DNA of 64,000 nucleotides from Rubellimicrobium arenae (GTDB lineage Bacteria > Pseudomonadota > Alphaproteobacteria > Rhodobacterales > Rhodobacteraceae): positions 186,001-250,000 of the forward strand of contig NZ_JAFMSS010000008.1 in assembly GCF_017916295.1 (NCBI RefSeq). The letters are read 5' to 3'. The translations under genes were made by a program, and so were the position numbers. Below, piece after piece: positions 27,254 to 35,527 of this stretch. Under the pieces are notes generated by a model, which saw nothing but the letters and a program-made list of their open reading frames with translations, made no database searches and had not been told where the DNA came from. How positions within the stretch are numbered: the stretch's first letter is position 1; the number at the start of each line of letters is the position of its first letter.

Positions 27254-28993
27254 ATGGCCAAGGACGACAGCGCGGCGCGCGGCGCAGCGGAGCTTCGGGC
27301 GGCGCGGGCCGAAAGCCGCTGGCTTTATTGGGCGGTCGCCATCTTCAGCTTCTTCGTGAACATGCTGATGCTCACGAGCCCGCTCTACATGATGAACGTG
27401 TACGACCGGGTGCTGGGCTCGCGATCCGTCGAGACCCTCATCGCGCTGTCGGTGCTGATGGCGTTCCTTTACGCCTGCATGGGCATCCTGGACTATGTCC
27501 GCGGTCGCGTGATGGGACGGATCGGGGCACGGTTCCAGTCCCGGCTCGACCGTCGGGTCTTCTCGGCGGCGCTGCGGGCTCCCACCCTGGCCCGCGCCCC
27601 GCGCGAGGCGCAGTCGGGGATGCGCGACCTCGAGGCGGTGCAGAAGGCCCTCACCTCGCCCGCGATGATGTCGATGTTCGACCTGCCCTTCGCGCCCATC
27701 TTCTTTGCCGGGATCTTCATCTTCCATCCCTGGCTGGGCTACCTGGCGCTGGGTGGGGCGGCGCTGCTGATCCTGCTTGCGCTGGCCAACCAGGCCGCGA
27801 CCCGGCGTCCCCTGGAGATCGCGGCGCAGACGACCATGATCTCCGAAACCATGGGCCAGCAGGTCCGCCACGAGGGCGAGACGATCCAGTCCCTGGGCAT
27901 GCGCGACGCCGCCTTCAACCGCTGGCAGCTCGCGCGGGGGCGCTCGCTCGAGACCTCGATCGCGGCGCAGGACGCGGGCGGCACCTTCTCGGCGGTGATC
28001 AAGGCCGTGCGGATGCTTCTGCAGTCGGCGATGCTGGGCCTCGGCGCGTTCCTGGTGCTCGAGGGCTGGGCCACCGGCGGGGTCATGATCGCCAGCTCGA
28101 TCCTCCTGGGCCGTGCCCTGTCGCCCATCGAGACCATCGTGGGCCAATGGGCGATCATCCAGCGTGGCCGGGAAGGCTGGCGCAACCTGTCCGTCCTTCT
28201 GGGCGAGATCCCGGAAGAGCAGAAGCGCACCGCCCTGCCCCGCCCCAAGGGCCGGCTCGAGGTGGAGCAGGTCACGGTGATCCCCCCCGGGGAGCAGCAG
28301 GCCACCCTGCGGATGGTGTCCTTCCGGGTCGAGCCGGGGCAGGCCGTGGGCGTGATCGGAACCTCCGGCTCGGGCAAGTCCACGCTGGCGCGCGCGATCA
28401 CCGGGACGTGGCGCGTGGCCGCAGGCAAGATCCGGCTGGATGGCGCGGCCCTGGACCAGTACGATGCGGACGTGCTGGGCAAGTACGTGGGCTACCTTCC
28501 GCAGCGGGTGGCGCTGTTCGACGGCACCATCAAGGAGAACATCGCCCGCCTGTCCTCGAACCCCGACGATGCCGAGGTGGTGCGCGCGGCCAGGGCCGCG
28601 GCGGCGCACGACATGATCCTTCGACTGCCCGACGGCTATGACACGCGGGTGACGGCGAACGGCGGTCGGCTGTCGGGCGGCCAGATCCAGCGGATCGGAC
28701 TGGCGCGCGCGCTTTATGGCGACCCTGTCGTCGTGGTGCTCGACGAGCCCAACTCGAATCTCGACAACGACGGGTCGATGGCCCTGAACGCCGCGATCAA
28801 GTCGCTCAAGGAAAAGGGGGCGGCGATCCTGATCATGGCGCACCGTCCGGCCGCCATTCAGGAATGCGACATGCTGCTGATGATCGAGAACGGCGCACGG
28901 CGCGCCTTCGGCCCCAAGGAGGAGGTCCTGCGCGAAATGGTCGCCAACCATCGTCAGATCGCGGTCCAGGGCCAGACCGGAGGCGTGACGTGA
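27254..28993 (+). CDS. Type I secretion system permease/ATPase (PrtD-like)
   Basis: The inner-membrane ABC component of a type I exporter, 579 aa. A short cytoplasmic start leads to six membrane helices in residues 25-310 (YWAVAIFSFFVNMLMLTSPLYM, PFAPIFFAGIFIFHPWLGYLAL). The nucleotide-binding domain has Walker A GTSGSGKS at 369-376, signature LSGGQ at about 473, and VVVLDEPNSNLDNDGS. No C39 peptidase domain is present. ATG at 27254 follows GAGGGTGAA. The partner HlyD gene overlaps by four bases. No TolC-like gene or RTX substrate is nearby, so cargo is unknown. Confidence 0.93.
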   Translation: MAKDDSAARGAAELRAARAESRWLYWAVAIFSFFVNMLMLTSPLYMMNVYDRVLGSRSVETLIALSVLMAFLYACMGILDYVRGRVMGRIGARFQSRLDRRVFSAALRAPTLARAPREAQSGMRDLEAVQKALTSPAMMSMFDLPFAPIFFAGIFIFHPWLGYLALGGAALLILLALANQAATRRPLEIAAQTTMISETMGQQVRHEGETIQSLGMRDAAFNRWQLARGRSLETSIAAQDAGGTFSAVIKAVRMLLQSAMLGLGAFLVLEGWATGGVMIASSILLGRALSPIETIVGQWAIIQRGREGWRNLSVLLGEIPEEQKRTALPRPKGRLEVEQVTVIPPGEQQATLRMVSFRVEPGQAVGVIGTSGSGKSTLARAITGTWRVAAGKIRLDGAALDQYDADVLGKYVGYLPQRVALFDGTIKENIARLSSNPDDAEVVRAARAAAAHDMILRLPDGYDTRVTANGGRLSGGQIQRIGLARALYGDPVVVVLDEPNSNLDNDGSMALNAAIKSLKEKGAAILIMAHRPAAIQECDMLLMIENGARRAFGPKEEVLREMVANHRQIAVQGQTGGVT

Positions 28994-30294
28994 GCGCCGT
29001 GTCGGATGTCCGCTGGTCGGCGCGCGCGCCCCTGACCACGGGGTTCCTTTGCCTTGCGCTGCTGGTCGGGGGGTTCGGGGCCTGGGGCGCCACCACCCAC
29101 ATCATGGGCGCCGTGATCGCCCATGGGCGCGTCGAGGTGGCGCAGAACCGCCAGGTCGTCCAGCATCCGGACGGCGGCGTGGTCGCCGAGATCCTGGTGA
29201 AGGAGGGCGACCGCGTCGAGCAGGGCGACCTGCTCATCCGGCTCGACGCCGACCAGCTTCATAGTGATCTTGCGGTCGTCGAGGGACAGCTCCTCGAGGT
29301 GCTGGCGCGGAAGGCACGCCTCGAGGCCGAGGAAGGCGACGCCACGAGCCTGAGCTTCGACCCGCTGCTGCGCGAGTCGACGAACCCCGTGGCCGCCGAT
29401 CTCATGGCCGGGTCGGAGCGGCTGTTCCGGGCGCGGCTGGAAACGGCCGAGCGCGAGGCCGAGCAGCTGGCCCGTCAGCGGGACCAGATCTCGGACCAGA
29501 TCGAGGGCATCAAGGCCCAGCAGAGCGCCATCACCACCCAGCTCGGCCTCATCGAGCGGGAACTGGCGGACCAGCAGTCCCTCTTGGACAGGGGGCTCGC
29601 GCAGGCCGCACGGGTGCTCGAGCTCGAGCGGGAGGAGGCGAACCTCCAGGGCCGGCAGGGCGAGCTGACCGCCGCCGTGGCCCAGGCGGAAGGACGGATC
29701 ACGGAGATCGAGATCAACATCCTCCGCATCCAGTCGCAGCGCCGCGAGGAAGCCTCGTCGGCCCTGCGCGACCTGGGCTACAACCTGATCGAGCAGTCCG
29801 AAAAGCGGCAGGCGCTGCTGACGCGGCTGGACCGGCTCGACATCCGGGCGCCTGTGTCGGGGGTGATCTACGGGCTCACGGTCTTTGCGCCCCGGTCGGT
29901 GATCCGGCCGGCGGACCCGCTCCTTTACCTCGTGCCCCAGGACCGGCCGCTGGTGATCTCGGCGCAGGTGGAGCCCATCCACGTCGACGAGGTGCATGTC
30001 GGCCAGGAAGTGACGCTGCGGTTCTCGGCCTTCAACCAGCGGCAGACGCCCGAGCTCAAGGGGCGGATCATGTCGGTGTCCGCCGACGCCTTCCAGGACC
30101 AGACCTCGCGGGTGTCCTATTACCGCGCCGAGGTGGAGATCGAGGAAGGCGAAACCGCCAAGCTGCCCCAGGGCATGACCCTGATCCCCGGCATGCCGGT
30201 CGAGGCCTTCGTGCGGACGGGCGATCGGACGCCGCTGTCGTTCCTGACCAAGCCGCTCACCGACTACTTCGCCAAGGCCTTCCGCGAGACGTGA
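28990..30294 (+). CDS. HlyD-family type I secretion periplasmic adaptor
   Basis: The membrane-fusion subunit, 434 aa, that joins the ABC pump to an outer-membrane TolC-type duct. One membrane helix at about residues 15-40 is followed by the lipoyl half-motif VQHPDGGVVAEILVKEGDRVEQGDLL. Long Gln/Glu/Arg-rich coiled coils occupy about 90-265. The second lipoyl half is LDIRAPVSGVIYGLTVF, and the C-terminal beta domain ends in SFLTKPLTDYFAKAFRE. The start is GTG at 28990 inside the ABC stop (GTGA), with GGAGG at 28979-28983. Confidence 0.93.
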   Translation: MSAVSDVRWSARAPLTTGFLCLALLVGGFGAWGATTHIMGAVIAHGRVEVAQNRQVVQHPDGGVVAEILVKEGDRVEQGDLLIRLDADQLHSDLAVVEGQLLEVLARKARLEAEEGDATSLSFDPLLRESTNPVAADLMAGSERLFRARLETAEREAEQLARQRDQISDQIEGIKAQQSAITTQLGLIERELADQQSLLDRGLAQAARVLELEREEANLQGRQGELTAAVAQAEGRITEIEINILRIQSQRREEASSALRDLGYNLIEQSEKRQALLTRLDRLDIRAPVSGVIYGLTVFAPRSVIRPADPLLYLVPQDRPLVISAQVEPIHVDEVHVGQEVTLRFSAFNQRQTPELKGRIMSVSADAFQDQTSRVSYYRAEVEIEEGETAKLPQGMTLIPGMPVEAFVRTGDRTPLSFLTKPLTDYFAKAFRET

Positions 30295-30349
30295 TGGACG
30301 GTCCCCCCACCCCGGGCTAGCTTGCCCGCCGGACAGACGGGGAAAGATC

Positions 30350-30811
30350 ATGAACGACATCGAGGAGCGGCTGCGCGGGATGGGCTTGGAACTGCCCGAG
30401 CCCGCCGCGCCGCTGGCCGCCTATGTGCCCTTCGTGCAGGCGGGGAACCTGCTTCATGTGTCGGGCCAGATCGCGCGCGACGGAAGCGGCGTGATCCGGG
30501 GCACGCTGGGCCAGGACATGGAGGCCGAGGCCGGAGCCCGCGCGGCCCAGGCCTGCGCGCTTCATCTGCTGGCTCAGGTCCGCGCCGCCTGCGGCGGTGA
30601 CTGGGATCGGCTGCTGCGCGTGGTCAAGCTCACGGGGTTCGTCGCCTCGGTTCCCGGGTTCTTCGACCAGCCCAAGGTGGTGAACGGCGCATCCGAGCTC
30701 CTCGTCGCGGTGCTGGGCGACCGGGGACGGCACGCCCGGTCGGCGGTGGGCGTCACGGCGCTGCCACTGGGTGCGGCTGTCGAGGTCGAAGGGGTGTTCC
30801 TGCTGCGATGA
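30350..30811 (+). CDS. RidA/YjgF-family protein
   Basis: A 153 aa YjgF/YER057c family member. These deaminate reactive enamine/imine intermediates released by PLP enzymes or act as related hydrolases. Visible landmarks are FVQAGNLLHVSGQIARDG, VVKLTGFVASVPGFFDQPKVVNGAS and SAVGVTALPLGAAVEVEGVFLL. The classical RidA Arg105 signature (R-x-x-V) is replaced here by RSAVGV, typical of the COG0251 subgroup with an N-terminal extension, so true RidA activity is uncertain. First gene of a five-gene operon, 55 bases after the HlyD gene, overlapping the next gene by four bases. Confidence 0.87.
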   Translation: MNDIEERLRGMGLELPEPAAPLAAYVPFVQAGNLLHVSGQIARDGSGVIRGTLGQDMEAEAGARAAQACALHLLAQVRAACGGDWDRLLRVVKLTGFVASVPGFFDQPKVVNGASELLVAVLGDRGRHARSAVGVTALPLGAAVEVEGVFLLR

Positions 30812-31560
30812 CCCTGCCCCCAGCCTTTCTCTCGCGCCCCATCGCACACCGGGCGTTGCACGACACCGCCGCCGGACGGCCCGAGAACAGCCGCTCCGCG
30901 ATGCGGGCGGCCATTGCGCAGGGCTACGGCATCGAATGCGATCTCCAGCTGTCGGCCGACGGCGTGCCGATGGTCTTCCATGACGAGGCGCTGATGAGGC
31001 TGACCGGGCAGGACGGGCTGGTCGCGCAGAGGACGGCGGAGGAGCTGGGGCGCATCCCGCTCCGGCACGGCGACGAGGGCATCCCGACGCTGGCCGAGGC
31101 CCTGGAGCTGGTCGGGGGCCGGGTGCCCTTGCTGATCGAGCTCAAGGACCAGACCGGCGTGCTCGGACCGGGGGACGGGCGACTGGAGGAGGCCACGGCG
31201 GCGGCGTTGAGGGGCTATGAGGGGCCGGTGGCGCTAATGTCCTTCAACCCGCATTCGGTGATCGCCCTCCGGGAGATCGCCCCCGGGCTCCCACGCGGGC
31301 TCACCACTGAGGAGTACCAGCCCAAGGACTGGCCGGGCCTGCCCGGGGAGGTCTGTGCCCGCCTGCGCGGGATTCCCGACTATCAGGCGGCGGGCGCCTG
31401 CTTCATCAGCCATCACGCGCCGGACCTAGGCCGCGCGCGTGTCGGCGAGCTCAGGGCGGAGGGGGCGGCGGTGCTCTGCTGGACGATCCGGTCGGCCGAG
31501 GCGGAGCGGGAGGCGCGGCGGCTCGCGGACAACGTGACCTTCGAGGGTTACCTGGCGTGA
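30808..31560 (+). CDS. Glycerophosphodiester phosphodiesterase
   Basis: A GDPD/UgpQ family TIM-barrel enzyme of 250 aa that releases glycerol 3-phosphate from lipid head-group diesters. The catalytic pieces are PIAHRALHD, RPENS, GIECDLQLSADGVPMVFHDEAL (metal Glu/Asp and general-acid His), LLIELKDQ and VALMSFNPHSV. No signal peptide, so probably cytoplasmic. Start and stop each overlap a neighbour by four bases, which indicates tight co-translation with the RidA and GNAT-type genes. Confidence 0.92.
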   Translation: MTLPPAFLSRPIAHRALHDTAAGRPENSRSAMRAAIAQGYGIECDLQLSADGVPMVFHDEALMRLTGQDGLVAQRTAEELGRIPLRHGDEGIPTLAEALELVGGRVPLLIELKDQTGVLGPGDGRLEEATAAALRGYEGPVALMSFNPHSVIALREIAPGLPRGLTTEEYQPKDWPGLPGEVCARLRGIPDYQAAGACFISHHAPDLGRARVGELRAEGAAVLCWTIRSAEAEREARRLADNVTFEGYLA

Positions 31561-32738
31561 CGACGTTGGAGGTGAGCGTCCACGAGCGCATCGCGGAGAT
31601 CGCACCCGAGGTCTGGGACGCCTGCGCCTGCCCCGAGGTGGCGGATGGCGGACGGCCGCGCGACCCCTTCACCACGCACCGGTTCCTCCAGGCGCTGGAG
31701 GACAGCCGCAGCGTCGGCGGCCGGTCGGGCTGGCAGCCGCGGCACCTTTCCGTGCAGCTGGACGGCGCGACAATTGCCGTGGCCCCCCTTTACGCCAAGA
31801 GCCACAGCCAGGGAGAGTACATCTTCGACTGGTCCTGGGCCAATGCCTGGGAACGGGCGGGCGGAAGCTACTATCCCAAGCTCCAGATCGCGGTGCCGTT
31901 CACGCCGGTGACCGGCCGGCGCTTCCTCTGCCGGCCCGGGCACGAGATGGCCGGGCGGTCGGCCATCCTGCAGGCGGCGGTCAAGATCGCGGCGGACAAC
32001 GAGCTGTCCTCGGTCCACGTCACCTTCTGCACCGGGGAGGAGGCCGAGGCCGGCGAGGCCATGGGCCTTCTGCCGCGGGCCTCGCAGCAGTACCACTGGG
32101 AGGACAAAGGCTACGGCAGCTTCGACGGCTTCCTCGAGGCCCTGTCCTCGCGCAAGCGCAAGACCATCCGCAAGGAGCGGGCCGAGGCGCAGGGCTTCGG
32201 CGGCGAGATCGTCGCCCTGACGGGGGCCGGGATCGAACCGCGCCACTGGGACGCCATGTGGCGGTTCTACCAGGATACCGGCGCGCGGAAATGGGGCAGC
32301 CCCTATCTGACGCGCGCCTTCTTCGACCTTGCGGCCGAGCGGCTGGCGGACGACTGCCTCCTGTTCCTCGCGCTCCGGAACGGGCGGCCGGTGGCGGGCG
32401 CCTGGAACTTCTGGGGGCGCGACACGCTGTTCGGCCGCTACTGGGGCGCGACCGAGCACATCCCGATGATGCATTTCGAATTGTGCTACTATCAGGCCAT
32501 CGACTGGGCGCTGGCGCACGGCCTGACCCGCGTGGAGGCCGGGGCGCAGGGCGAGCACAAGATCGCGCGCGGCTACCGCCCGGTGATGTGCCATTCGCTG
32601 CACTGGATCGGGGATGAGCGGTTCCGCGCCGCCATCGCGGATTTCCTGGACCGCGAACGCGAGGCCGTGGGAGAAGAGATCGAGGTGCTCACGGCCTTGG
32701 GTCCCTTCCGGCGCGAGGCCCATATCGAACAGGACTGA
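31557..32738 (+). CDS. GNAT-fold protein of the COG3146 (DUF482) family
   Basis: A 393 aa protein of the family often labelled 'peptidoglycan biosynthesis / predicted N-acyltransferase', related to FemAB. The start is GTG at 31557 inside the GDPD stop. Signatures are HRFLQALEDSRSVGGRSGWQPRHL, FDWSWANAWERAGGSYYPKLQIA, CRPGHE, LSSRKRKTIRKERAEA, and FWGRDTLFGRYWGA. Near the end GLTRVEAGAQGEHKIARGYRPV is conserved in this family. Biochemical role is not established. The context with GDPD hints at lipid or envelope amide chemistry. Confidence 0.85.
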   Translation: MTTLEVSVHERIAEIAPEVWDACACPEVADGGRPRDPFTTHRFLQALEDSRSVGGRSGWQPRHLSVQLDGATIAVAPLYAKSHSQGEYIFDWSWANAWERAGGSYYPKLQIAVPFTPVTGRRFLCRPGHEMAGRSAILQAAVKIAADNELSSVHVTFCTGEEAEAGEAMGLLPRASQQYHWEDKGYGSFDGFLEALSSRKRKTIRKERAEAQGFGGEIVALTGAGIEPRHWDAMWRFYQDTGARKWGSPYLTRAFFDLAAERLADDCLLFLALRNGRPVAGAWNFWGRDTLFGRYWGATEHIPMMHFELCYYQAIDWALAHGLTRVEAGAQGEHKIARGYRPVMCHSLHWIGDERFRAAIADFLDREREAVGEEIEVLTALGPFRREAHIEQD

Positions 32739-32742
32739 TGCC

Positions 32743-33363
32743 ATGGCGCTGACGCTCTACACCAACCCGATGTCCCGGGGCCGCATGGCCCGCTGGATGC
32801 TGGAGGAAGTGGGCGAACCCTACGAGGCCCGCATCCTCGACTATGGCCCGATGATGAAGGCGCCGGAGTACCGGGCCATCAACCCCATGGGGAAGGTTCC
32901 CGCGCTGGTCCACGACGGAATCGTGGTGACCGAGGTGCCGGCGATCCTGTCCTACCTGGCCGAAAGCTTTCCCCAGGCGGGGCTGATGCCCGAGGACCGG
33001 GCCGGCTTCTACCGCTGGATGTTCTTCGGGGCCGGTCCGCTGGAATATTCGGTGGCCAATGCGTCGATGGGCTTCGAGGTCCCCCGGGACCGGCGCGGCA
33101 TGATGGGCTACGGATGCCTCGAGGATGTGGTCGCGACCCTGGCCGCCCATCTCGAGGGACGGAGCTACTTCTGCGGGGACCGCTTCTCGGTCGTGGACGT
33201 CTACGTGGGGTCCCAGATCGGGTTCGGGCTGCGCTTTGGCACGCTTCCGTCCGAGCCCGCGCTCGCAGCGTACTGGGAGGGGATCAAGGACAGGCCCGCC
33301 GCCGTCAAGGCGGCCGAGATCGACGATCGGCTGCTGGCGGAAAAGAAGGCCGAACATGCCTGA
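32743..33363 (+). CDS. Glutathione S-transferase family protein
   Basis: A 206 aa GST. The thioredoxin-fold N-terminal domain has LTLYTNPMSRGRMARWMLEEVGEPYE, NPMGKVPALVHDG and the glutathione-binding EVPAILSYLAE. The all-helical C-terminal domain has GDRFSVVDVYVGSQIGFG. The usual catalytic Ser/Cys position lies in NPMSRGR. ATG at 32743 is four bases after the upstream stop, and the last eight bases overlap phhB. Substrate unknown. Confidence 0.9.
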   Translation: MALTLYTNPMSRGRMARWMLEEVGEPYEARILDYGPMMKAPEYRAINPMGKVPALVHDGIVVTEVPAILSYLAESFPQAGLMPEDRAGFYRWMFFGAGPLEYSVANASMGFEVPRDRRGMMGYGCLEDVVATLAAHLEGRSYFCGDRFSVVDVYVGSQIGFGLRFGTLPSEPALAAYWEGIKDRPAAVKAAEIDDRLLAEKKAEHA

Positions 33364-33715
33364 CCTCCTCACCGCGGCGGAGCGGGAGGCGCTGCTGCCG
33401 CCTTTGGGCGAGACCGGCTGGGGCGCGGACCCGGCGACGGACTCGCTCAGGAAGATCTGGAAGTTCCGCAGCTTCTCGGAGGCATGGGCCTTCATGAGCC
33501 GGGTCGCGCTGCTTGCGGAAAAGCGCAACCACCATCCGGACTGGCGGAACGTCTACAACGTGGTGGACCTGCGGCTGACCACCCATGACGCGGGCGGGCT
33601 CACGCGGCTCGACACCGACATGGCGGTCGCGATCGACCGCTACGCCGGGGCCGCGGAGGTGCAGCGGGACCAGACGGAGGAGATCCGCTGCCTCTGCCAG
33701 GCGAGGCCCCGCTAG
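33356..33715 (+). CDS. phhB: Pterin-4a-carbinolamine dehydratase
   Basis: A 119 aa PCD/DCoH protein that recycles the 4a-hydroxy-pterin cofactor of aromatic amino acid hydroxylases, although some bacterial members serve molybdopterin metabolism. The active site is visible as AEKRNHHPDWRNVYNVVDLRLTTHD, containing the HHP-W-N-Y core. The C-terminal region after AIDRYAG extends slightly beyond the usual end. It overlaps the GST gene by eight bases. No phenylalanine hydroxylase is nearby. Last gene of the five-gene operon. Confidence 0.92.
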   Translation: MPDLLTAAEREALLPPLGETGWGADPATDSLRKIWKFRSFSEAWAFMSRVALLAEKRNHHPDWRNVYNVVDLRLTTHDAGGLTRLDTDMAVAIDRYAGAAEVQRDQTEEIRCLCQARPR

Positions 33716-33723
33716 CCTCCCTC

Positions 33724-34215
33724 TCAGGCCATGGCGGCCAGCATTGCCTCGCCCGCCGTGGCCTCGCAGACGCCGGGGGCGGCTTCTTCGTTCCAGAGCT
33801 TCACCACGCCGTCCTCAATGAGCGCCGAGAACCGCTTGGCGCGGCGGTACAGCCCCACGGGCGGGGCCGTGAACAGCTGGTCCATGGCCTCGATCCACTC
33901 GCCCGAAGGATCCGCGAGCAGCGTGATCCCGGCCATGGTCGCGCCGGTCGCCTCCCCCCAGGCCTTCATGACCCAGGGGTCATTGACCGAGACCCCGACG
34001 ATCTCGTCCACGCCGCGGGCGGTGAGCTTGGCCATGGCGCGCATGTAGCTGGGCACGTGGGCGGTGGAGCAAAGGCCCGTGAAGGCCCCCGGCACTCCGA
34101 AGAGCACCACGCGGCGTCCCGCAAAGAGGCGGCGGGTATCCACCGTTTCCGGTCCTTCGTTTCCCATCCGCATCAGAGTTCCCTCGGGCAGCCGCCCGCC
34201 CACCTCGATCGCCAT
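33724..34215 (-). CDS. Peroxiredoxin (Prx5-like)
   Basis: A 163 aa thiol peroxidase. The peroxidatic site is GVPGAFTGLCSTAHVPSY with Cys49. A second Cys at residue 150 (PGVCEATAG) could resolve it as an atypical 2-Cys enzyme, similar to Prx5. No fused glutaredoxin domain. ATG at 34215 has AAAGGGG upstream. It is divergent from a FAD-dependent reductase 75 bases away. The reductant is unknown. Confidence 0.92.
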   Translation of the reverse strand: MAIEVGGRLPEGTLMRMGNEGPETVDTRRLFAGRRVVLFGVPGAFTGLCSTAHVPSYMRAMAKLTARGVDEIVGVSVNDPWVMKAWGEATGATMAGITLLADPSGEWIEAMDQLFTAPPVGLYRRAKRFSALIEDGVVKLWNEEAAPGVCEATAGEAMLAAMA

Positions 34216-34290
34216 GCCGAATTCCCCTTTTGCGATTGCGTGCGCAGCAAGGGACGATAGGGTGCCCGCCGTCAAGCGGGGAGGGCTGTG

Positions 34291-35517
34291 ATGACCCATG
34301 TCGTGGTGGTGGGGGCCGGTCAGGCCGGACTGGCGCTCGTGGCGCGCCTGAGGGCGGATGGCTTCGAAGGCCAGATCACCCTGATCGGGGCCGAGCCGCA
34401 TCCGCCCTACCAGCGCCCGCCCTTGTCCAAGGACTACCTCCTGGGCGAGCTGGAGCGCGAGCGGCTCTACCTGCGGCCCGAGAGCTTCTACGCCGAGCAG
34501 GGCATCGACCTGCGCCTGGGCGCGGAGGTGGCGGCCATCGACACCGGCCGGCAGGAGGTCAGCCTCGTGACCGGGGGCGTCGTCCCCTATGACGAGCTTG
34601 TGCTGACCACCGGCTCCGCGCCGCGCCGGCTGCCGGCGGCGATCGGCGGCGACCTGGACGGCGTGCTGACCATGCGCGACATCCGCGACGCCGACCGGCT
34701 CGCCCCCGAGCTGGTGGAAGGGCGGCGCGTCCTGGTCGTCGGCGGGGGTTATATCGGCCTGGAGGCGGCGGCGGTCTGCGCCAAGCGCGGGCTTTCGGTC
34801 ACCCTGATCGAGATGGCACCGCGCATCCTGCAGCGGGTCGCCGCGCCCGAGACCTCGGACTACTTCCGCCGGCTCCACAGCGAGATGGGCGTGACCATCC
34901 GCGAAGGCGTCGGCCTGGACCGCCTCCTGGGCGAGGACGGGCATGTGCGCGGCGCGGCGCTGTCCACCGGGGAGGAAATCCCGGTCGACCTCGTGCTCGT
35001 GGGCGTGGGGATCGTGCCCAACGCCAAGCTGGCCGAAAGCGCCGGGATCGAGGTGGACAACGGCATCCGCACCGATGAGCTGGGGCGCACCTCGGTCCCG
35101 CATGTCTGGGCCGCGGGGGACTGCGCCTCCCTGCCCCATGGCGACGGGCGGATCCGCCTGGAAAGCGTGGGCAACGCCATCGACCAGGCCGAGGCGGTGG
35201 CCCGGAACATCATGGGCGCCAACGAGCCCTATGTGCCCCAGCCCTGGTTCTGGTCGGACCAGTACGACACCAAGCTGCAGATCGCCGGGCTCAACACCGG
35301 CTATGACCGGGTCTTCGTGCGGCAGGCCGGCGACGGCCCCGACGCGCCCCTCTCGCACTGGTATTACTGCGGCGAGAAGCTGGTCGCCGTGGATGCCATG
35401 AACGACAGCCGCGCCTACATGATCGGCAAGCGGCTCCTGGAGGCGGGCAAGTCGCCCCGGCCCGAGGTCGTGATCGACCCTGCGACGGATCTCAAGGCGC
35501 TCCTGAAGGCTTCGTGA
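34291..35517 (+). CDS. FAD-dependent ferredoxin/rubredoxin reductase-type oxidoreductase
   Basis: A 408 aa protein of the BphA4/rhodocoxin-reductase group, which moves electrons from NAD(P)H to a small iron-sulfur protein for an oxygenase or P450. FAD motif VVVVGAGQAGLALVARL at the N-terminus, YQRPPLSKDYLLGE, NAD(P)H motif VLVVGGGYIGLEAAAVC near residue 148, VWAAGDCA, and the C-terminal reductase domain with QPWFWSDQYDTKLQIAG. ATG at 34291 is chosen over GTG at 34288. No ferredoxin or oxygenase gene is adjacent. Confidence 0.88.
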   Translation: MTHVVVVGAGQAGLALVARLRADGFEGQITLIGAEPHPPYQRPPLSKDYLLGELERERLYLRPESFYAEQGIDLRLGAEVAAIDTGRQEVSLVTGGVVPYDELVLTTGSAPRRLPAAIGGDLDGVLTMRDIRDADRLAPELVEGRRVLVVGGGYIGLEAAAVCAKRGLSVTLIEMAPRILQRVAAPETSDYFRRLHSEMGVTIREGVGLDRLLGEDGHVRGAALSTGEEIPVDLVLVGVGIVPNAKLAESAGIEVDNGIRTDELGRTSVPHVWAAGDCASLPHGDGRIRLESVGNAIDQAEAVARNIMGANEPYVPQPWFWSDQYDTKLQIAGLNTGYDRVFVRQAGDGPDAPLSHWYYCGEKLVAVDAMNDSRAYMIGKRLLEAGKSPRPEVVIDPATDLKALLKAS

Positions 35518-35527
35518 GGCCGGGCGA

